A DNA stretch of 32,424 nucleotides, from NCBI RefSeq assembly GCF_902506435.1, contig NZ_LR733215.1, positions 2,603,642 to 2,636,065 on the forward strand, in the 5' to 3' direction. Shown here in pieces: positions 14,963 to 24,499 of the stretch. This DNA comes from Nocardioides sp. AX2bis. GTDB lineage: Bacteria; Actinomycetota; Actinomycetes; Propionibacteriales; Nocardioidaceae. Each line of letters starts with the position of its first letter. The stretch's first letter is position 1. The notes under the pieces were generated by a model. That model was not told the origin of the DNA. It ran no database searches and saw only the letters and a list, made by a program, of their open reading frames with translations. A program made the position numbers and the translations under genes.

Positions 14963-16300
14963 TCAGTCCCCTGCCGGCTCGACGAGCTTGCCGATGTTGA
15001 GGTCGATCTTCAGCCAGGGCCGGAGCCGGACCAGGTTGCCCAGCAGCAGCGCCGGCACGTGCACGTGGTGCAGCCACCAGAACGGCACCGGGTCGGCGGC
15101 GTCGAAGACCGCGTCGCGCCCGCCGCGCAGGGTGCGCAGCCGCGCCGGCAGCGACCGCGGGTGCCGCAGGCCGAGGTAGAGCTCGTGGTAGGTCCAGTAC
15201 GTCGGGCGCGCGCCGACCGGCTCCAGCGCGGGCGCGCCGACCGGGGCGTCCTCGAGGTACGCCGCGGCGAGCCCCGGGTGGCCGTCGAGGAGCGTGATCG
15301 CGGAGTGCGTGCGCGGGTTGCACTCGATCGCGCGCACGACGCCCCCGGCGTCCTCGATGAAGTCCAGCGAGACCTGGCCGGTGAACCCCTCGCCCTGCGC
15401 GGCCACGAAGGTCTCGACCCACTCCCGGATGCCGGGGTGGTCGACGTGGTCGTAGGTCAGCTGCCAGGCCGAGGACCGGCAGCACACGTGCACCCGGAGC
15501 CGGCCGTCGCGAACGGTGCCGTGGGTGCAGTACTCCGTGCCCTCGACGAACTCCTGCAGGATCCAGGGCTGCTCGGGCGAGATGGGCAGCGAGCGCACGA
15601 ACGCCTCGGTCTCCGCGCGGGTCGGTCGGGGCAGCAGGGTGAGGTCGAGGCGGCGCACGGGGTCGTACGGGATGGACTTGAGGATGTAGGGCCGCGGCCG
15701 GTCCTCGAGGTCGAGGTCGATCACCTGCTGCGGGTCGGTGATCCGGTGCGAGTCCGGCACGGCCAGCCCGGCGGCGACCGCGGCCTCGGCGAAGGACGCC
15801 TTGTCGTCGACCATCCGCAGGTCGGCGGGGCCGAGGTGGACGACCTCGCAGCCGACCGCCTCCAGCGCGTCCTTGGTGTCGGCGTCGGCCACGCTCGAGG
15901 CGGGGCTGCAGACCGGGACGTAGACGTCGGCGCCCTCGCTGCGGGCCACCTCGACCAGGGCGGCGGGGTACGCCGGGTCGGTCTCGTGCGGCACGACCCG
16001 GAAGGCGTCGACGGCCCGGGAGAACCGGTGGGCGGTCAGGCGGTAGCGGCCGGACTCGACCAGCACGACGCGGTGGCCGGCGGCGTGGAAGGCGCGGGCC
16101 AGGACCAGGGACTTCGACATCTTGCCGCCGCTGACCAGGACCGTGCGGCGCTCCGCGGCCGGGGAGGGCTCCACGCGGCGGCGGCGCAGGAGGGCCGCAG
16201 CGGTGACGACGGAGTCGACCGGGAGCGTGGCCTGGAGCAGCGCCAGCGCACCCGCGGTCCGGCCCAGCGTGCGTGCGGCCGTCCTCACCTCCACGCTCAC
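14963..16300 (-). CDS. mysC: MysC: ATP-grasp ligase forming mycosporine-glycine
   Basis: 445 residues. MysC activates 4-deoxygadusol with ATP and joins glycine to it. Seen: a moderately hydrophobic N-terminus (about 15-40), then VLVSGGKMSKSLVLARAF (54-71) as the pre-ATP-grasp strand and loop, YILKSIPYDP with the ATP lysine K208, WILQEFVEGTEYCTHG (246-261), and AIECNPRTHSA (324-334) with the metal-binding E and N. The C-terminal part, about 365-445, is Trp/His-rich (YWTYHELYLGLRHP, PFWWLHHVHVP), as I recall for MysC proteins. Length near 450 is normal. The GTG start overlaps the mysB stop (GTGA). The gene is in the fixed mysA-B-C-D order, which makes the assignment firm as a family call. Glycine as substrate is from family knowledge. 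Confidence 0.9.
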   Translation of the reverse strand: MSVEVRTAARTLGRTAGALALLQATLPVDSVVTAAALLRRRRVEPSPAAERRTVLVSGGKMSKSLVLARAFHAAGHRVVLVESGRYRLTAHRFSRAVDAFRVVPHETDPAYPAALVEVARSEGADVYVPVCSPASSVADADTKDALEAVGCEVVHLGPADLRMVDDKASFAEAAVAAGLAVPDSHRITDPQQVIDLDLEDRPRPYILKSIPYDPVRRLDLTLLPRPTRAETEAFVRSLPISPEQPWILQEFVEGTEYCTHGTVRDGRLRVHVCCRSSAWQLTYDHVDHPGIREWVETFVAAQGEGFTGQVSLDFIEDAGGVVRAIECNPRTHSAITLLDGHPGLAAAYLEDAPVGAPALEPVGARPTYWTYHELYLGLRHPRSLPARLRTLRGGRDAVFDAADPVPFWWLHHVHVPALLLGNLVRLRPWLKIDLNIGKLVEPAGD

Positions 16301-17118
16301 ACCCGTCGCAGCAGGGTGACGCCGTCACGCAGCGGCACCAGCACCTGCTCGACCCGCGGGTCGGCGGCCACACGCTCGTTGAACGACGCGACCGCGCGGC
16401 CGTTGGCCGAGCCCGGCCCCTCGGCCCACGGCTCGCCCTGGAGCAGGGTGTTGTCGACGCAGACCACGCCGCCGTCGGCGAGCAGCCCCTCGTCGTCGGG
16501 GCCGGTGCCGAGCACGGCGTCGAGGTAGGCGGCGTACCCGGGCTTGTCGGCGTCGATGAAGACCATGTCGAAGAGCTCGCCGGCGTCGGAGAGCCGGACC
16601 AGGGTGTCGGCGGCGGGGCCGACCTCGACGGTGATCCGCTCGCCGGCGGTGGACGAGGCGAAGCACTCCTGCGCGAAGGCCGCCGTCGCCGGGTCGAGCT
16701 CGCACGCCACGACGTCGCCGCCCTCCCCCACGGCCTCGGCCATGGCCAGCGCGGAGTAGCCGGTGAACATGCCGACCTCGAGCACGCGGCGGGCCCTCGT
16801 GGCGTGCACCAGGAAGGCCAGGAAGCGGCCCTCGACGTGGCCCGAGAGCATCTCCTGCTCGAGCACGAGCCCGGCCTGCTCGGTACGCGTGCCCCAGTCG
16901 GCCCTGCGGGTCCGTGTCTCGAGCGCCGCGAGGGCCGGCGAGGCCGGGCTGGTCACCGCGGCGACGTACGGGTCGAGACCGGCGACCAGCGAGGTCGCCC
17001 GGGCCAGGTCGGCCCGGACGTCGTCGTCGATGCCGTCGACCCCGGACAGACGCCGCTCGACCCGCTCCAGCAGGTCGGCCGCGATGCCCAGCGGCGTGAC
17101 CGGGCGCGGGTCAGGCAC
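16297..17118 (-). CDS. mysB: MysB: O-methyltransferase making 4-deoxygadusol
   Basis: A 273-residue SAM-dependent O-methyltransferase of the metal-dependent caffeoyl-CoA/catechol type. In the pathway it methylates demethyl-4-deoxygadusol. Seen: motif [19 protein letters not shown] (111-128), acidic VVACELDP (136-143) for the SAM ribose, [10 protein letters not shown] (186-195) and VDNTLLQGE (221-229), which give the metal ligands D189, D191/N223. An approximately 75-residue N-terminal extension before the domain is normal for MysB. I chose GTG 17118, which overlaps mysA by 8 bases and has GAGG six bases upstream. A longer frame runs back into mysA but has no domain character. It overlaps mysC by four bases. 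Confidence 0.88.
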   Translation of the reverse strand: MPDPRPVTPLGIAADLLERVERRLSGVDGIDDDVRADLARATSLVAGLDPYVAAVTSPASPALAALETRTRRADWGTRTEQAGLVLEQEMLSGHVEGRFLAFLVHATRARRVLEVGMFTGYSALAMAEAVGEGGDVVACELDPATAAFAQECFASSTAGERITVEVGPAADTLVRLSDAGELFDMVFIDADKPGYAAYLDAVLGTGPDDEGLLADGGVVCVDNTLLQGEPWAEGPGSANGRAVASFNERVAADPRVEQVLVPLRDGVTLLRRV

Positions 17119-18364
17119 TGGCGGCCTCGGGCAGCTCGGGGACGCGCGGGCCGACCTTCTCGCTCGAGGTGTACTGGTCGACGCCCTCGCCGCCGCGCGG
17201 GTAGCCCGCCGCGACGCGCTTGTGCTCGGCCAGGATCGTGGCCAGCTCCTCGACGGTGAGGTCGTTGACGAAGTGGCAGGTGCCGATCGGGCGCGGCACG
17301 GCCGCGCGCAGCTTGCCGTCACGGGTCTGCAGGATCGAGGCCGTGGCGCGCTCGATCAGCTCGGCGGTGAAGTACGGGCTGTCGATGGCCAGGCCGAGCT
17401 GGCTGAAGAGGCCCAGCACGCGGTCGCGGTCGGCGGTGGTGATGTAGCCGCGCTGCTCGGCGATGGTGGCCGAGAACGCCATGTCGACCGCGATCGCGTG
17501 GCCGTGGAAGAGCGGCGGCTCGGGCGTCAGCTCGAGCGTGGGGCTCCAGGTGTGGCCGTAGGCGATGACGCGGTCGAGGTCGAGCTCGTGCAGGTTCGGC
17601 ACCTCGAGCTCGAGCATGGTGTGGATCGCGTCGTAGGTGATCGAGTCGGAGACCTCGCGCAGGTGCTCGGCGCCCTCGGCGTACCCGAAGGCGCTGTGGA
17701 GCAGCTCGTCGCCGTACTTCTCCAGCGACTCGAAGATGCCGGCGTGGGAGACGGTCGCGATCTTGATGATCTCGGCGATGCCGTTGCGGACCTGGTCGAT
17801 CGGCAGCGTCTGCAGCAGCGAGAAGTCCAGGAAGACCTTCTTCGAGGCGTGGTAGGCGCCGAGGCGGTTCTTGAACTTGCCGTGGTTGGCGCCGACCTTG
17901 ATCGAGACGCTGGCGTCGATCAGCCCGATCAGGGTGGTCGGGATCCGCACGTAGTCGGTGGTGCGCTTGTAGGAGGCGCACGCGAACCCGGCCACGTCGG
18001 TGGTGAGGCCGCCGCCGACGACGAGGACCTGCTCCTTGCGGAGCAGGCCGAAGTCGCTGAAGGAGTCGACGATGTCCTCCAGCGTCCGCAGCGACTTCGC
18101 GGTCTCGGCGATCCGGACCTCGACGACGGTGAGGTCGATGCCGTGGTGGTCGAAGTACGCCTGCGCGCGCTCGCCGTGGAGGGCCTGGACCTGCTCGTCG
18201 ACCACCATCAGGCAGCGGCCGAAGGAGCGGAACGTGTCGGCGAGCTCGGGGCGGGCGGGGTCGAACACGTGGGGCGTGAGCAGCAGCGAGTAGTCGATCT
18301 TCTCGTAGGCCTCCACGTGGAAGGCGTTCTCGGTGGCCTCGAGCCGGGCCTGGGGGTCGCTCAT
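17111..18364 (-). CDS. mysA: MysA: demethyl-4-deoxygadusol synthase (sedoheptulose 7-phosphate cyclase)
   Basis: 417 residues of the dehydroquinate synthase-like sugar phosphate cyclase family. It cyclises sedoheptulose 7-phosphate, the first committed MAA step, and needs NAD and zinc. Seen: [16 protein letters not shown] (115-130) for [22 protein letters not shown] (140-158), zinc ligands E198 (IAEIIK), H271 (AYGHTWSP) and H287 (LFHGHA). From memory, Ala268 and Thr347 of demethyl-4-deoxygadusol synthase replace Asp and His of 2-epi-5-epi-valiolone synthase. This protein has A268 and T347 in the same numbering, which supports the MAA role over a C7N-aminocyclitol role. AGGAG (18371-18375) is six bases before the ATG. 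mysB overlaps its end by 8 bases. Confidence 0.92.
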   Translation of the reverse strand: MSDPQARLEATENAFHVEAYEKIDYSLLLTPHVFDPARPELADTFRSFGRCLMVVDEQVQALHGERAQAYFDHHGIDLTVVEVRIAETAKSLRTLEDIVDSFSDFGLLRKEQVLVVGGGLTTDVAGFACASYKRTTDYVRIPTTLIGLIDASVSIKVGANHGKFKNRLGAYHASKKVFLDFSLLQTLPIDQVRNGIAEIIKIATVSHAGIFESLEKYGDELLHSAFGYAEGAEHLREVSDSITYDAIHTMLELEVPNLHELDLDRVIAYGHTWSPTLELTPEPPLFHGHAIAVDMAFSATIAEQRGYITTADRDRVLGLFSQLGLAIDSPYFTAELIERATASILQTRDGKLRAAVPRPIGTCHFVNDLTVEELATILAEHKRVAAGYPRGGEGVDQYTSSEKVGPRVPELPEAASA

Positions 18365-18475
18365 GATGATCTCCTGTGGCCCACACGGGCCGGACGGGTG
18401 CGGTGGAGCAGTGCGGTGGGGCGGCAGGGGTACATCAGGGGGTCGTGCTGTCGGGGGCGTAGGGGGCGGCGACGC

Positions 18476-19144
18476 TCAGGAGGCGTCGAGGTACTCCTGG
18501 AGGTCGACCAGCGTGAGCTGCTCGAGCCTCCCGGCGGCCCCCGAGAAGTCGTGGCCGGCGGTGTTCTCGTTGGGGAAGGCCACCGAGGGGACCCCGGCGG
18601 CGTTCGCGGCCTGGATGCCGCCGACGTTGTCCTCGATCGCAACACAGGCGCCCGGCTCCTCGCCGAGCTGCTCCAGGGCGTAGCGGTAGGCGGCCGGGTC
18701 CGGCTTGGAGGTCTCGACCTGGGTCGCGTCGACGACGAGGTCCAGCGCGGACAGGTCGACGTGGGCGGCCAGCGCGCGGGCGAGGGCGTCGATGTTGTCG
18801 CGGGAGGTGGTGGTGACCAGGGCGACCTTGGTGCCGGCCTCCTGGGCCTGGCGGATCGTCTCGACGACGCCGTCGCGCGGGGCGATGTCGGCCTCGGCCA
18901 GCGCGGCCTGGAACAGCTCGGACTTCGTGGCGTGCACGGCGGCGGCGTCGACGTCCTCGCCGCGCTCGCGGGCGTAGTCGGCGACGCGGTCCTTGCCGCC
19001 GTTGCCCTGGAGCAGCCCGCGGTACTCCTCCTGGCCCCACTCCCAGTCGAGGCCGTGCTGGGCGAAGGCCCGGTTGAAGGCGTCGCGCTGGATCTCGGAG
19101 GTGTCGGCGACCGTGCTGATGGAGCCGAGGAGGAGGGCGGTCAT
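18476..19144 (-). CDS. HAD-like protein (CbbY/phosphoglucomutase type) lacking motif I aspartates
   Basis: 222 residues, clearly of the HAD subfamily with a helical cap. Where relatives read DVDGTLADT, this protein reads GSISTVADT (7-15): the nucleophile Asp is G7 and the acid/base Asp is I9. The rest of the fold is intact: VALVTTTSRDN (motif II, 107-117), SKPDP with K147 (motif III) and VAIEDNVGGIQAA (motif IV, E171/D172). The cap has FNRAFAQHGLDWEW. So it can probably bind a phosphosugar and magnesium but not make the aspartyl-phosphate intermediate. AGGA (19150-19153) precedes the ATG by five bases. It lies 111 bases before mysA on the same strand. It may be a substrate-binding or regulatory subunit for sedoheptulose 7-phosphate use, or a different reaction. 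I think similar GSIG-type HAD proteins exist elsewhere, but could not check. Confidence 0.82.
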   Translation of the reverse strand: MTALLLGSISTVADTSEIQRDAFNRAFAQHGLDWEWGQEEYRGLLQGNGGKDRVADYARERGEDVDAAAVHATKSELFQAALAEADIAPRDGVVETIRQAQEAGTKVALVTTTSRDNIDALARALAAHVDLSALDLVVDATQVETSKPDPAAYRYALEQLGEEPGACVAIEDNVGGIQAANAAGVPSVAFPNENTAGHDFSGAAGRLEQLTLVDLQEYLDAS

Positions 19145-19314
19145 GAGGGTCCTGTCGTCGCGTGGGAAGGGGGGCGCGGCGGCGGGGCCCCAGACGGGAC
19201 CACCGGGCTGCGGCGCGATGACGACCCTGCCAGGGCCCCCCAGGGCGGGGACCCTCCGCACGGGTGGGGCCGGGCGCTCGGATGAACGAATGGTGAACGT
19301 GGGCCGAACGCGGC

Positions 19315-19884
19315 ATGATCCACCGGGTGCTCCCGTCCCCGCTTCTCCTCGTCGCGTGGCGGTTGACGGTCGCCGCGAGCGGGCTGCTCGGCGTGGTGCT
19401 GGCCGCCCAGGTCTACGACGTCTGGTGGACGGCGCTGTCGCAGCTGGCCAACCTCGCGGTCGCGGGGACGTACGCCGCCCTGGCGGTGCTGGCCGCCGCC
19501 GGGCGCGACACCGGCCGCTCCTGGCTCCCCGGCGCCCTCGCGGCCACGATGTGCCTGGTGGCGCTGGCCTACCTGCCGCAGCAGAACGGCAACCTGCTCA
19601 CGGCGTGGTCGCTGCTCGAGCACGTCGTCACGCCTGTCCTCGTCGTCCTCGACTACGTGCTCGGCCGTCGGCGCGCGGCCGCGCGGTGGTGGCACCCGCT
19701 GACCTGGACGATCGCGCCGCTGGCCTACCTCGCCTGGTACGTCTCCGCCGACCTCGCCGTCTACGACGCCCTCGACCCGGGCCGGCCGCTGGTGATGACC
19801 GGGCAGGTCGTCGTGCTGGGCGCGGTCCTGGTGGGCTGCGGGTACGCGCTCGTGGCGACGGGGCGCCGTACGGTGGTGGCGTGA
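19315..19884 (+). CDS. Pr6Pr family membrane protein
   Basis: A 189-residue integral membrane protein resembling the Pr6Pr family (FAR-17a/AIG1-like). About six hydrophobic helices are visible: LLVAWRLTVAASGLLGVVLAA (near 8-28), LANLAVAGTYAALAVLAAA, LPGALAATMCLVALAYL, LLEHVVTPVLVVLDYVL, WTIAPLAYLAWYVSADLAVY and VVVLGAVLVGCGYALVA. The motif HVVTPVL followed by a Trp-rich loop (ARWWHPLTW) fits the family. The ATG is at 19315; a GTG four codons later is an alternative. It diverges from the mys operon with about 170 bases between the starts and overlaps the next gene by four bases. Function unknown. Confidence 0.8.
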   Translation: MIHRVLPSPLLLVAWRLTVAASGLLGVVLAAQVYDVWWTALSQLANLAVAGTYAALAVLAAAGRDTGRSWLPGALAATMCLVALAYLPQQNGNLLTAWSLLEHVVTPVLVVLDYVLGRRRAAARWWHPLTWTIAPLAYLAWYVSADLAVYDALDPGRPLVMTGQVVVLGAVLVGCGYALVATGRRTVVA

Positions 19885-20432
19885 AGAGCGTCTGCGTGTT
19901 CTCGGGGTCGGCGTCGGGACGGCGACCGGAGTACGCCGCCGCGGCGACCGCGCTGGGCGGCGAGCTGGCGGCCCGCGGGCTGCGCCTGGTGTACGGCGGG
20001 GCCCGCGTCGGCCTGATGGGCGCCGTCGCCGACGGGGCGCTGGCCGGTGGCGGCGAGGTGGTCGGCGTCATCCCCCAGGGCCTGGCCGACCGTGAGGTCG
20101 CCCACGACGGCCTGGCCGACCTGCGCGTCGTCGGCAGCATGCACGAGCGCAAGGCGCTGATGACCGAGCTGTCCGACGGCGTCGTCGCGCTCCCCGGCGG
20201 CCTGGGCACCCTCGACGAGCTCTTCGAGTCCCTCACCTGGGCCCAGCTCGGCCTGCACGGGCTGGAGCGCAAGCCGGTCGGGCTGCTGGACACCGGGGCG
20301 TACTGGTCCCCGCTCCTCGCCCTCGTCGAGCACACCGTGGACGAGGGCTTCGTGGGCCGCGACCGCCTCGACCACCTCCTCCGCGCCGACGACCCCGCCG
20401 CCCTCCTCGACCTGATGGCCGCCCGCGCCTGA
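19881..20432 (+). CDS. LOG family protein (TIGR00730 Rossmann fold; cytokinin-nucleotide phosphoribohydrolase-like)
   Basis: 183 residues of the lysine-decarboxylase-like/LOG family, many of which release free bases from nucleoside 5'-monophosphates. Seen: VCVFSGSASG at the N-terminus, LVYGGARVGLMGAVADGAL, GSMHERKALM (85-94) and the signature PGGLGTLDELFE (105-116) with the catalytic Glu. Length is normal for the short type. It is not a lysine decarboxylase despite older names. The GTG start overlaps the Pr6Pr stop (GTGA). Downstream lies a long tandem repeat and no clear terminator of its own. Confidence 0.92.
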   Translation: MKSVCVFSGSASGRRPEYAAAATALGGELAARGLRLVYGGARVGLMGAVADGALAGGGEVVGVIPQGLADREVAHDGLADLRVVGSMHERKALMTELSDGVVALPGGLGTLDELFESLTWAQLGLHGLERKPVGLLDTGAYWSPLLALVEHTVDEGFVGRDRLDHLLRADDPAALLDLMAARA

Positions 20433-20441
20433 CGGGGTGGC

Positions 20442-20813
20442 GGTCGAGGAGCGAGCGCCAGCTCCGGTGGTCGAGGAGCGAGCGCAAGCCCCGGTGGTCG
20501 AGGAGCCAGCGCAAGCCCCGGTGGTCGAGGAGCCAGCGCAAGCCCCGGTGGTCGAGGAGCGAGCGCAGCGAGCATCACGAGACCAGGACCGGTGGTCGAG
20601 GAGCGAGCGCAGCGAGCATCACGAGACCAGGACCGGTGGTCGAGGAGCGAGCGCAGCGAGCATCACGAGACCAGGACCGGCGGTCGAGGAGCGAGCGCAG
20701 CGAGCATCACGAGACCAGGACCGGCGGTCGAGGAGCGAGCGCAGCGAGCATCACGAGACCAGGACCGGCGGTCGAGGAGCGAGCGCAGCGAGCATCACGA
20801 GACCAGGAGGGGT
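20442..20813. repeat. Two-period tandem repeat: four 27-base and six 44-base units
   Basis: Units begin with GGTCGAGGAGC at 20442, 20469, 20496 and 20523 (27-base spacing), then at 20550, 20594, 20638, 20682, 20726 and 20770 (44-base spacing). The long unit contains GAGCGCAGCGAGCATCACG and GAGACCAGGACC. The short unit keeps the first 17 or so bases and the final CCGGT but replaces the middle with AAGCC. The 44-base units are nearly identical apart from GGTGG versus GGCGG at the junction; the last one diverges at its end. Neither period as arranged keeps a frame of interest. This fills most of the 487-base gap between the LOG gene and glnB. GGTCGAGGAGCGAGCGC-type repeats are, as I recall, frequent in Nocardioides genomes. 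Confidence 0.92.
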
Positions 20814-20872
20814 GGGGCGGGTGGCGTGGTCCAAACGCGGGGCTCGACCGGGAGGTCCAACCTAGACGCCGG

Positions 20873-20904
20873 ACGGCCCGGCCGCCGTGGGGCGACCGGG
20901 CCGT
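20873..20904 (-). terminator. Likely terminator of amt-glnB
   Basis: ACGGCCCGG (20873-20881) pairs perfectly with CCGGGCCGT (20896-20904) around a 14-base loop, 16 bases after the glnB stop. No T tract. The remaining bases between the repeat array and this hairpin hold nothing I recognise. Confidence 0.5.
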
Positions 20905-20919
20905 ACCGGCGTGTCCTTA

Positions 20920-22577
<1,658 letters not shown>

Positions 22578-22709
22578 AGGACCTCCATGGAGTGGGGTGT
22601 CTCGGGCAGGCGTCCGTCCCGGGACTTCACTGTCCCCCGGGCCCACCCCGTTGTCGGCACACTGTGTCCAGCCCAGATTTCGGCGTCGCCCGCGCCTCGT
22701 TGCGGTGAG

Positions 22710-22734
22710 GTAACGACCCACTCCGTCGCGTTAC
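22710..22734. promoter_or_regulatory. GTAAC-n15-GTTAC inverted repeat upstream of amt
   Basis: GTAAC (22710-22714) and GTTAC (22730-22734) form an interrupted palindrome about 133 bases before the amt start, in the 215-base gap between ftsY and amt. GTnAC half-sites are part of the actinobacterial GlnR box, but the expected GAAAC partners and 22-base half-site period are not met (20 here). It could be a divergent nitrogen-control site or coincidence. Confidence 0.3.
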
Positions 22735-22792
22735 GACCGCATTTCGTCGTACCCCCGGGGGGATGGGTGCGGGGACGGACGCGGGGCTGGGC

Positions 22793-23971
22793 TCAGCCGA
22801 GGAGCGCGTCGACGAAGGCGCCGGCGTCGAAGGGGGCGAGGTCGTCGGCGCCCTCGCCGAGGCCGACCAGCTTGACCGGGACGCCGAGCTCGCGCTGCAC
22901 GGCGACCACGATGCCCCCCTTGGCGGAGCCGTCGAGCTTGGTGAGCACGATGCCGGTGACGTCGACGACGTCGGAGAAGACCCGCGCCTGGATCATCCCG
23001 TTCTGGCCGGTCGTCGCGTCGAGCACCAGGAGCACCTCGGTCACCGGCGCCTGCTTCTCGATGACGCGCTTGACCTTGCCCAGCTCGTCCATCAGGCCCT
23101 GCTTGTTCTGCAGGCGGCCCGCGGTGTCCACGATGACGGTGTCCACGCCGGTCTCGACACCCTGGCGGACGGAGTCGAAGGCGACGCTGGCGGGGTCGGT
23201 GCCCTCGGGGCCGCAGACCACGTCGACGTCGACCCGCTCGCCCCAGGTGGCGAGCTGCTCGACGGCGGCGGCACGGAAGGTGTCGGCCGCACCCAGCACG
23301 ACCGAGCGGTCCTCGGCGACCAGGATCCGGGCGATCTTGCCGACGGTCGTGGTCTTGCCCGCGCCGTTGACGCCGACGACCAGCACGACGCCGGGGCGGC
23401 CGTCCTCGCCGCTCACCTTCAGCCGGCGGTCCAGGCCCTCGCCCGGGTCGACGAGGTTGATGAGCTCCTCGCGCAGCACCGTCCGGGCCTCGGCCGCCGT
23501 GCCGCCCTCGACGCGCATCCGGGTGCGGAGCCGGTCGACCAGCTCCTGCGTCGGCGCCACACCGATGTCGGCCCCGATCAGGACGTCCTCGATGGACTCC
23601 CAGGTGTCCTCGTCGAGGCGCTCCCGGCTGAGCAGGGCAAGCAGGCCGCGACCGAGCCCGCCCTGCGAGCCGGCCAGCCGCTGCCGCAGCCGCACCAGGC
23701 GCGAGGCGGTGCTCTCCGGCTTGTCCAGGACAGGTGCGGGCGCCTCCGCGGCGGGCTCCGGCTCCAGCTCCGGGACGGTCTCGATCGTGGCCGGCGGCGA
23801 GCTGACCTCGACCGGCGGGGCGTCCGGGTCCGTCGGGACGATGACGTCGGTGTGGGTGTCGGGCAGCGGCGCCGGCTTGCGCCGGCGGGTCACCACGAGA
23901 CCGGCGACGGCCCCCACGAGGAGCACGCCGACGCCGGCGATCGCGAGGATGATCAGGGAGAGGGCTTCCAT
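22793..23971 (-). CDS. ftsY: Signal recognition particle receptor FtsY
   Basis: A 392-residue SRP GTPase that docks ribosomes carrying membrane proteins at the membrane. An N-terminal membrane helix (SLIILAIAGVGVLLVGAVAGLVV, about 5-27) is followed by a Pro/Glu-rich linker (to about 88). The N domain begins near 90. The G domain shows GVNGAGKTTTVGKIA (200-214), GAADTFRAAAVEQL (227-240), VDTAGRLQNK (281-290), LVLDATTGQNGM (315-326), TKLDGSAKGG (344-353) and the closing GEGADDLAPFD. All GTPase motifs are intact. It lies 75 bases from the thioesterase gene, in the common smc-ftsY neighbourhood. Confidence 0.97.
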   Translation of the reverse strand: MEALSLIILAIAGVGVLLVGAVAGLVVTRRRKPAPLPDTHTDVIVPTDPDAPPVEVSSPPATIETVPELEPEPAAEAPAPVLDKPESTASRLVRLRQRLAGSQGGLGRGLLALLSRERLDEDTWESIEDVLIGADIGVAPTQELVDRLRTRMRVEGGTAAEARTVLREELINLVDPGEGLDRRLKVSGEDGRPGVVLVVGVNGAGKTTTVGKIARILVAEDRSVVLGAADTFRAAAVEQLATWGERVDVDVVCGPEGTDPASVAFDSVRQGVETGVDTVIVDTAGRLQNKQGLMDELGKVKRVIEKQAPVTEVLLVLDATTGQNGMIQARVFSDVVDVTGIVLTKLDGSAKGGIVVAVQRELGVPVKLVGLGEGADDLAPFDAGAFVDALLG

Positions 23972-24046
23972 GCCCGCAATCCAAGCACGGCGTCGTCGGC
24001 CGCCCTCCCCCGGCGACCCATCGCGGCCACCGGCGTGGCCGGGGCG

Positions 24047-24499
24047 TCAGCCGGGCGGCCGCAGGAGCGGCACGACCGCCGCGCGGATCTCCTCGGGCAT
24101 CGCGGTGACCGGCCGGGCGGGGTCGGTGTCGTCGACGTAGACGTGCACGAAACGTCCCTCGGCGGCCGCGTGGTCGCCCTCCCCCTGGAACAGCCCGATC
24201 CGGTACACGACCGAGGACCGGCCGACCTTGTCGACCACGAGGCCGGTCTCGATGGGGCGCGGGAAGCCGAGCTCGCGGAAGTAGCGGCACGACGTCTCGG
24301 CCACCACCCCGATCGCGGGCAGCCGCCGCACGTCGAGCCCGGTCGCCTCGTAGAGGTGGGCGTTGACGGCGGTGTCGAACAGCTCGTAGTAGGTCGCGTT
24401 GTTCAGGTGGCCGTACGCGTCGTCGTCGCGCCAGCGCGTGGTCACGGTGCGCCAGGCGACGTACTCGTCGCGGTGCGGCGCGGGGGGTCGCTCGCTCAT
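24047..24499 (-). CDS. Acyl-CoA thioesterase, hotdog fold
   Basis: A 150-residue protein of the YbgC/4-hydroxybenzoyl-CoA thioesterase type, expected to hydrolyse acyl-CoA esters in the cytoplasm. The hotdog signature is TRWRDDDAYGHLNNATYYE (21-39), with the Asp and His of the DxxGHxNN active site, followed by the long helix. ETSCRYFRELGFP and VYRIGLFQG form the strands around the active groove. The ATG overlaps the smc stop by four bases (ATGA), so it is translated together with smc although no functional link is known. The physiological acyl group is unknown. Confidence 0.88.
   Translation of the reverse strand: MSERPPAPHRDEYVAWRTVTTRWRDDDAYGHLNNATYYELFDTAVNAHLYEATGLDVRRLPAIGVVAETSCRYFRELGFPRPIETGLVVDKVGRSSVVYRIGLFQGEGDHAAAEGRFVHVYVDDTDPARPVTAMPEEIRAAVVPLLRPPG

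Noticed and set aside
17111..18364. 3-dehydroquinate synthase (AroB) or 2-epi-5-epi-valiolone synthase
   Set aside because: Length, context with MysB/C/D and residues A268/T347 favour demethyl-4-deoxygadusol synthase.
16763..19285. Open frame of 840 codons on the plus strand across mysA, mysB and the HAD-like gene
   Set aside because: The minus strand carries complete enzymes with catalytic motifs; the plus frame is a GC-driven artefact.
20442..20813. CRISPR array
   Set aside because: Units follow head to tail with no unique spacers, and no cas genes are nearby.
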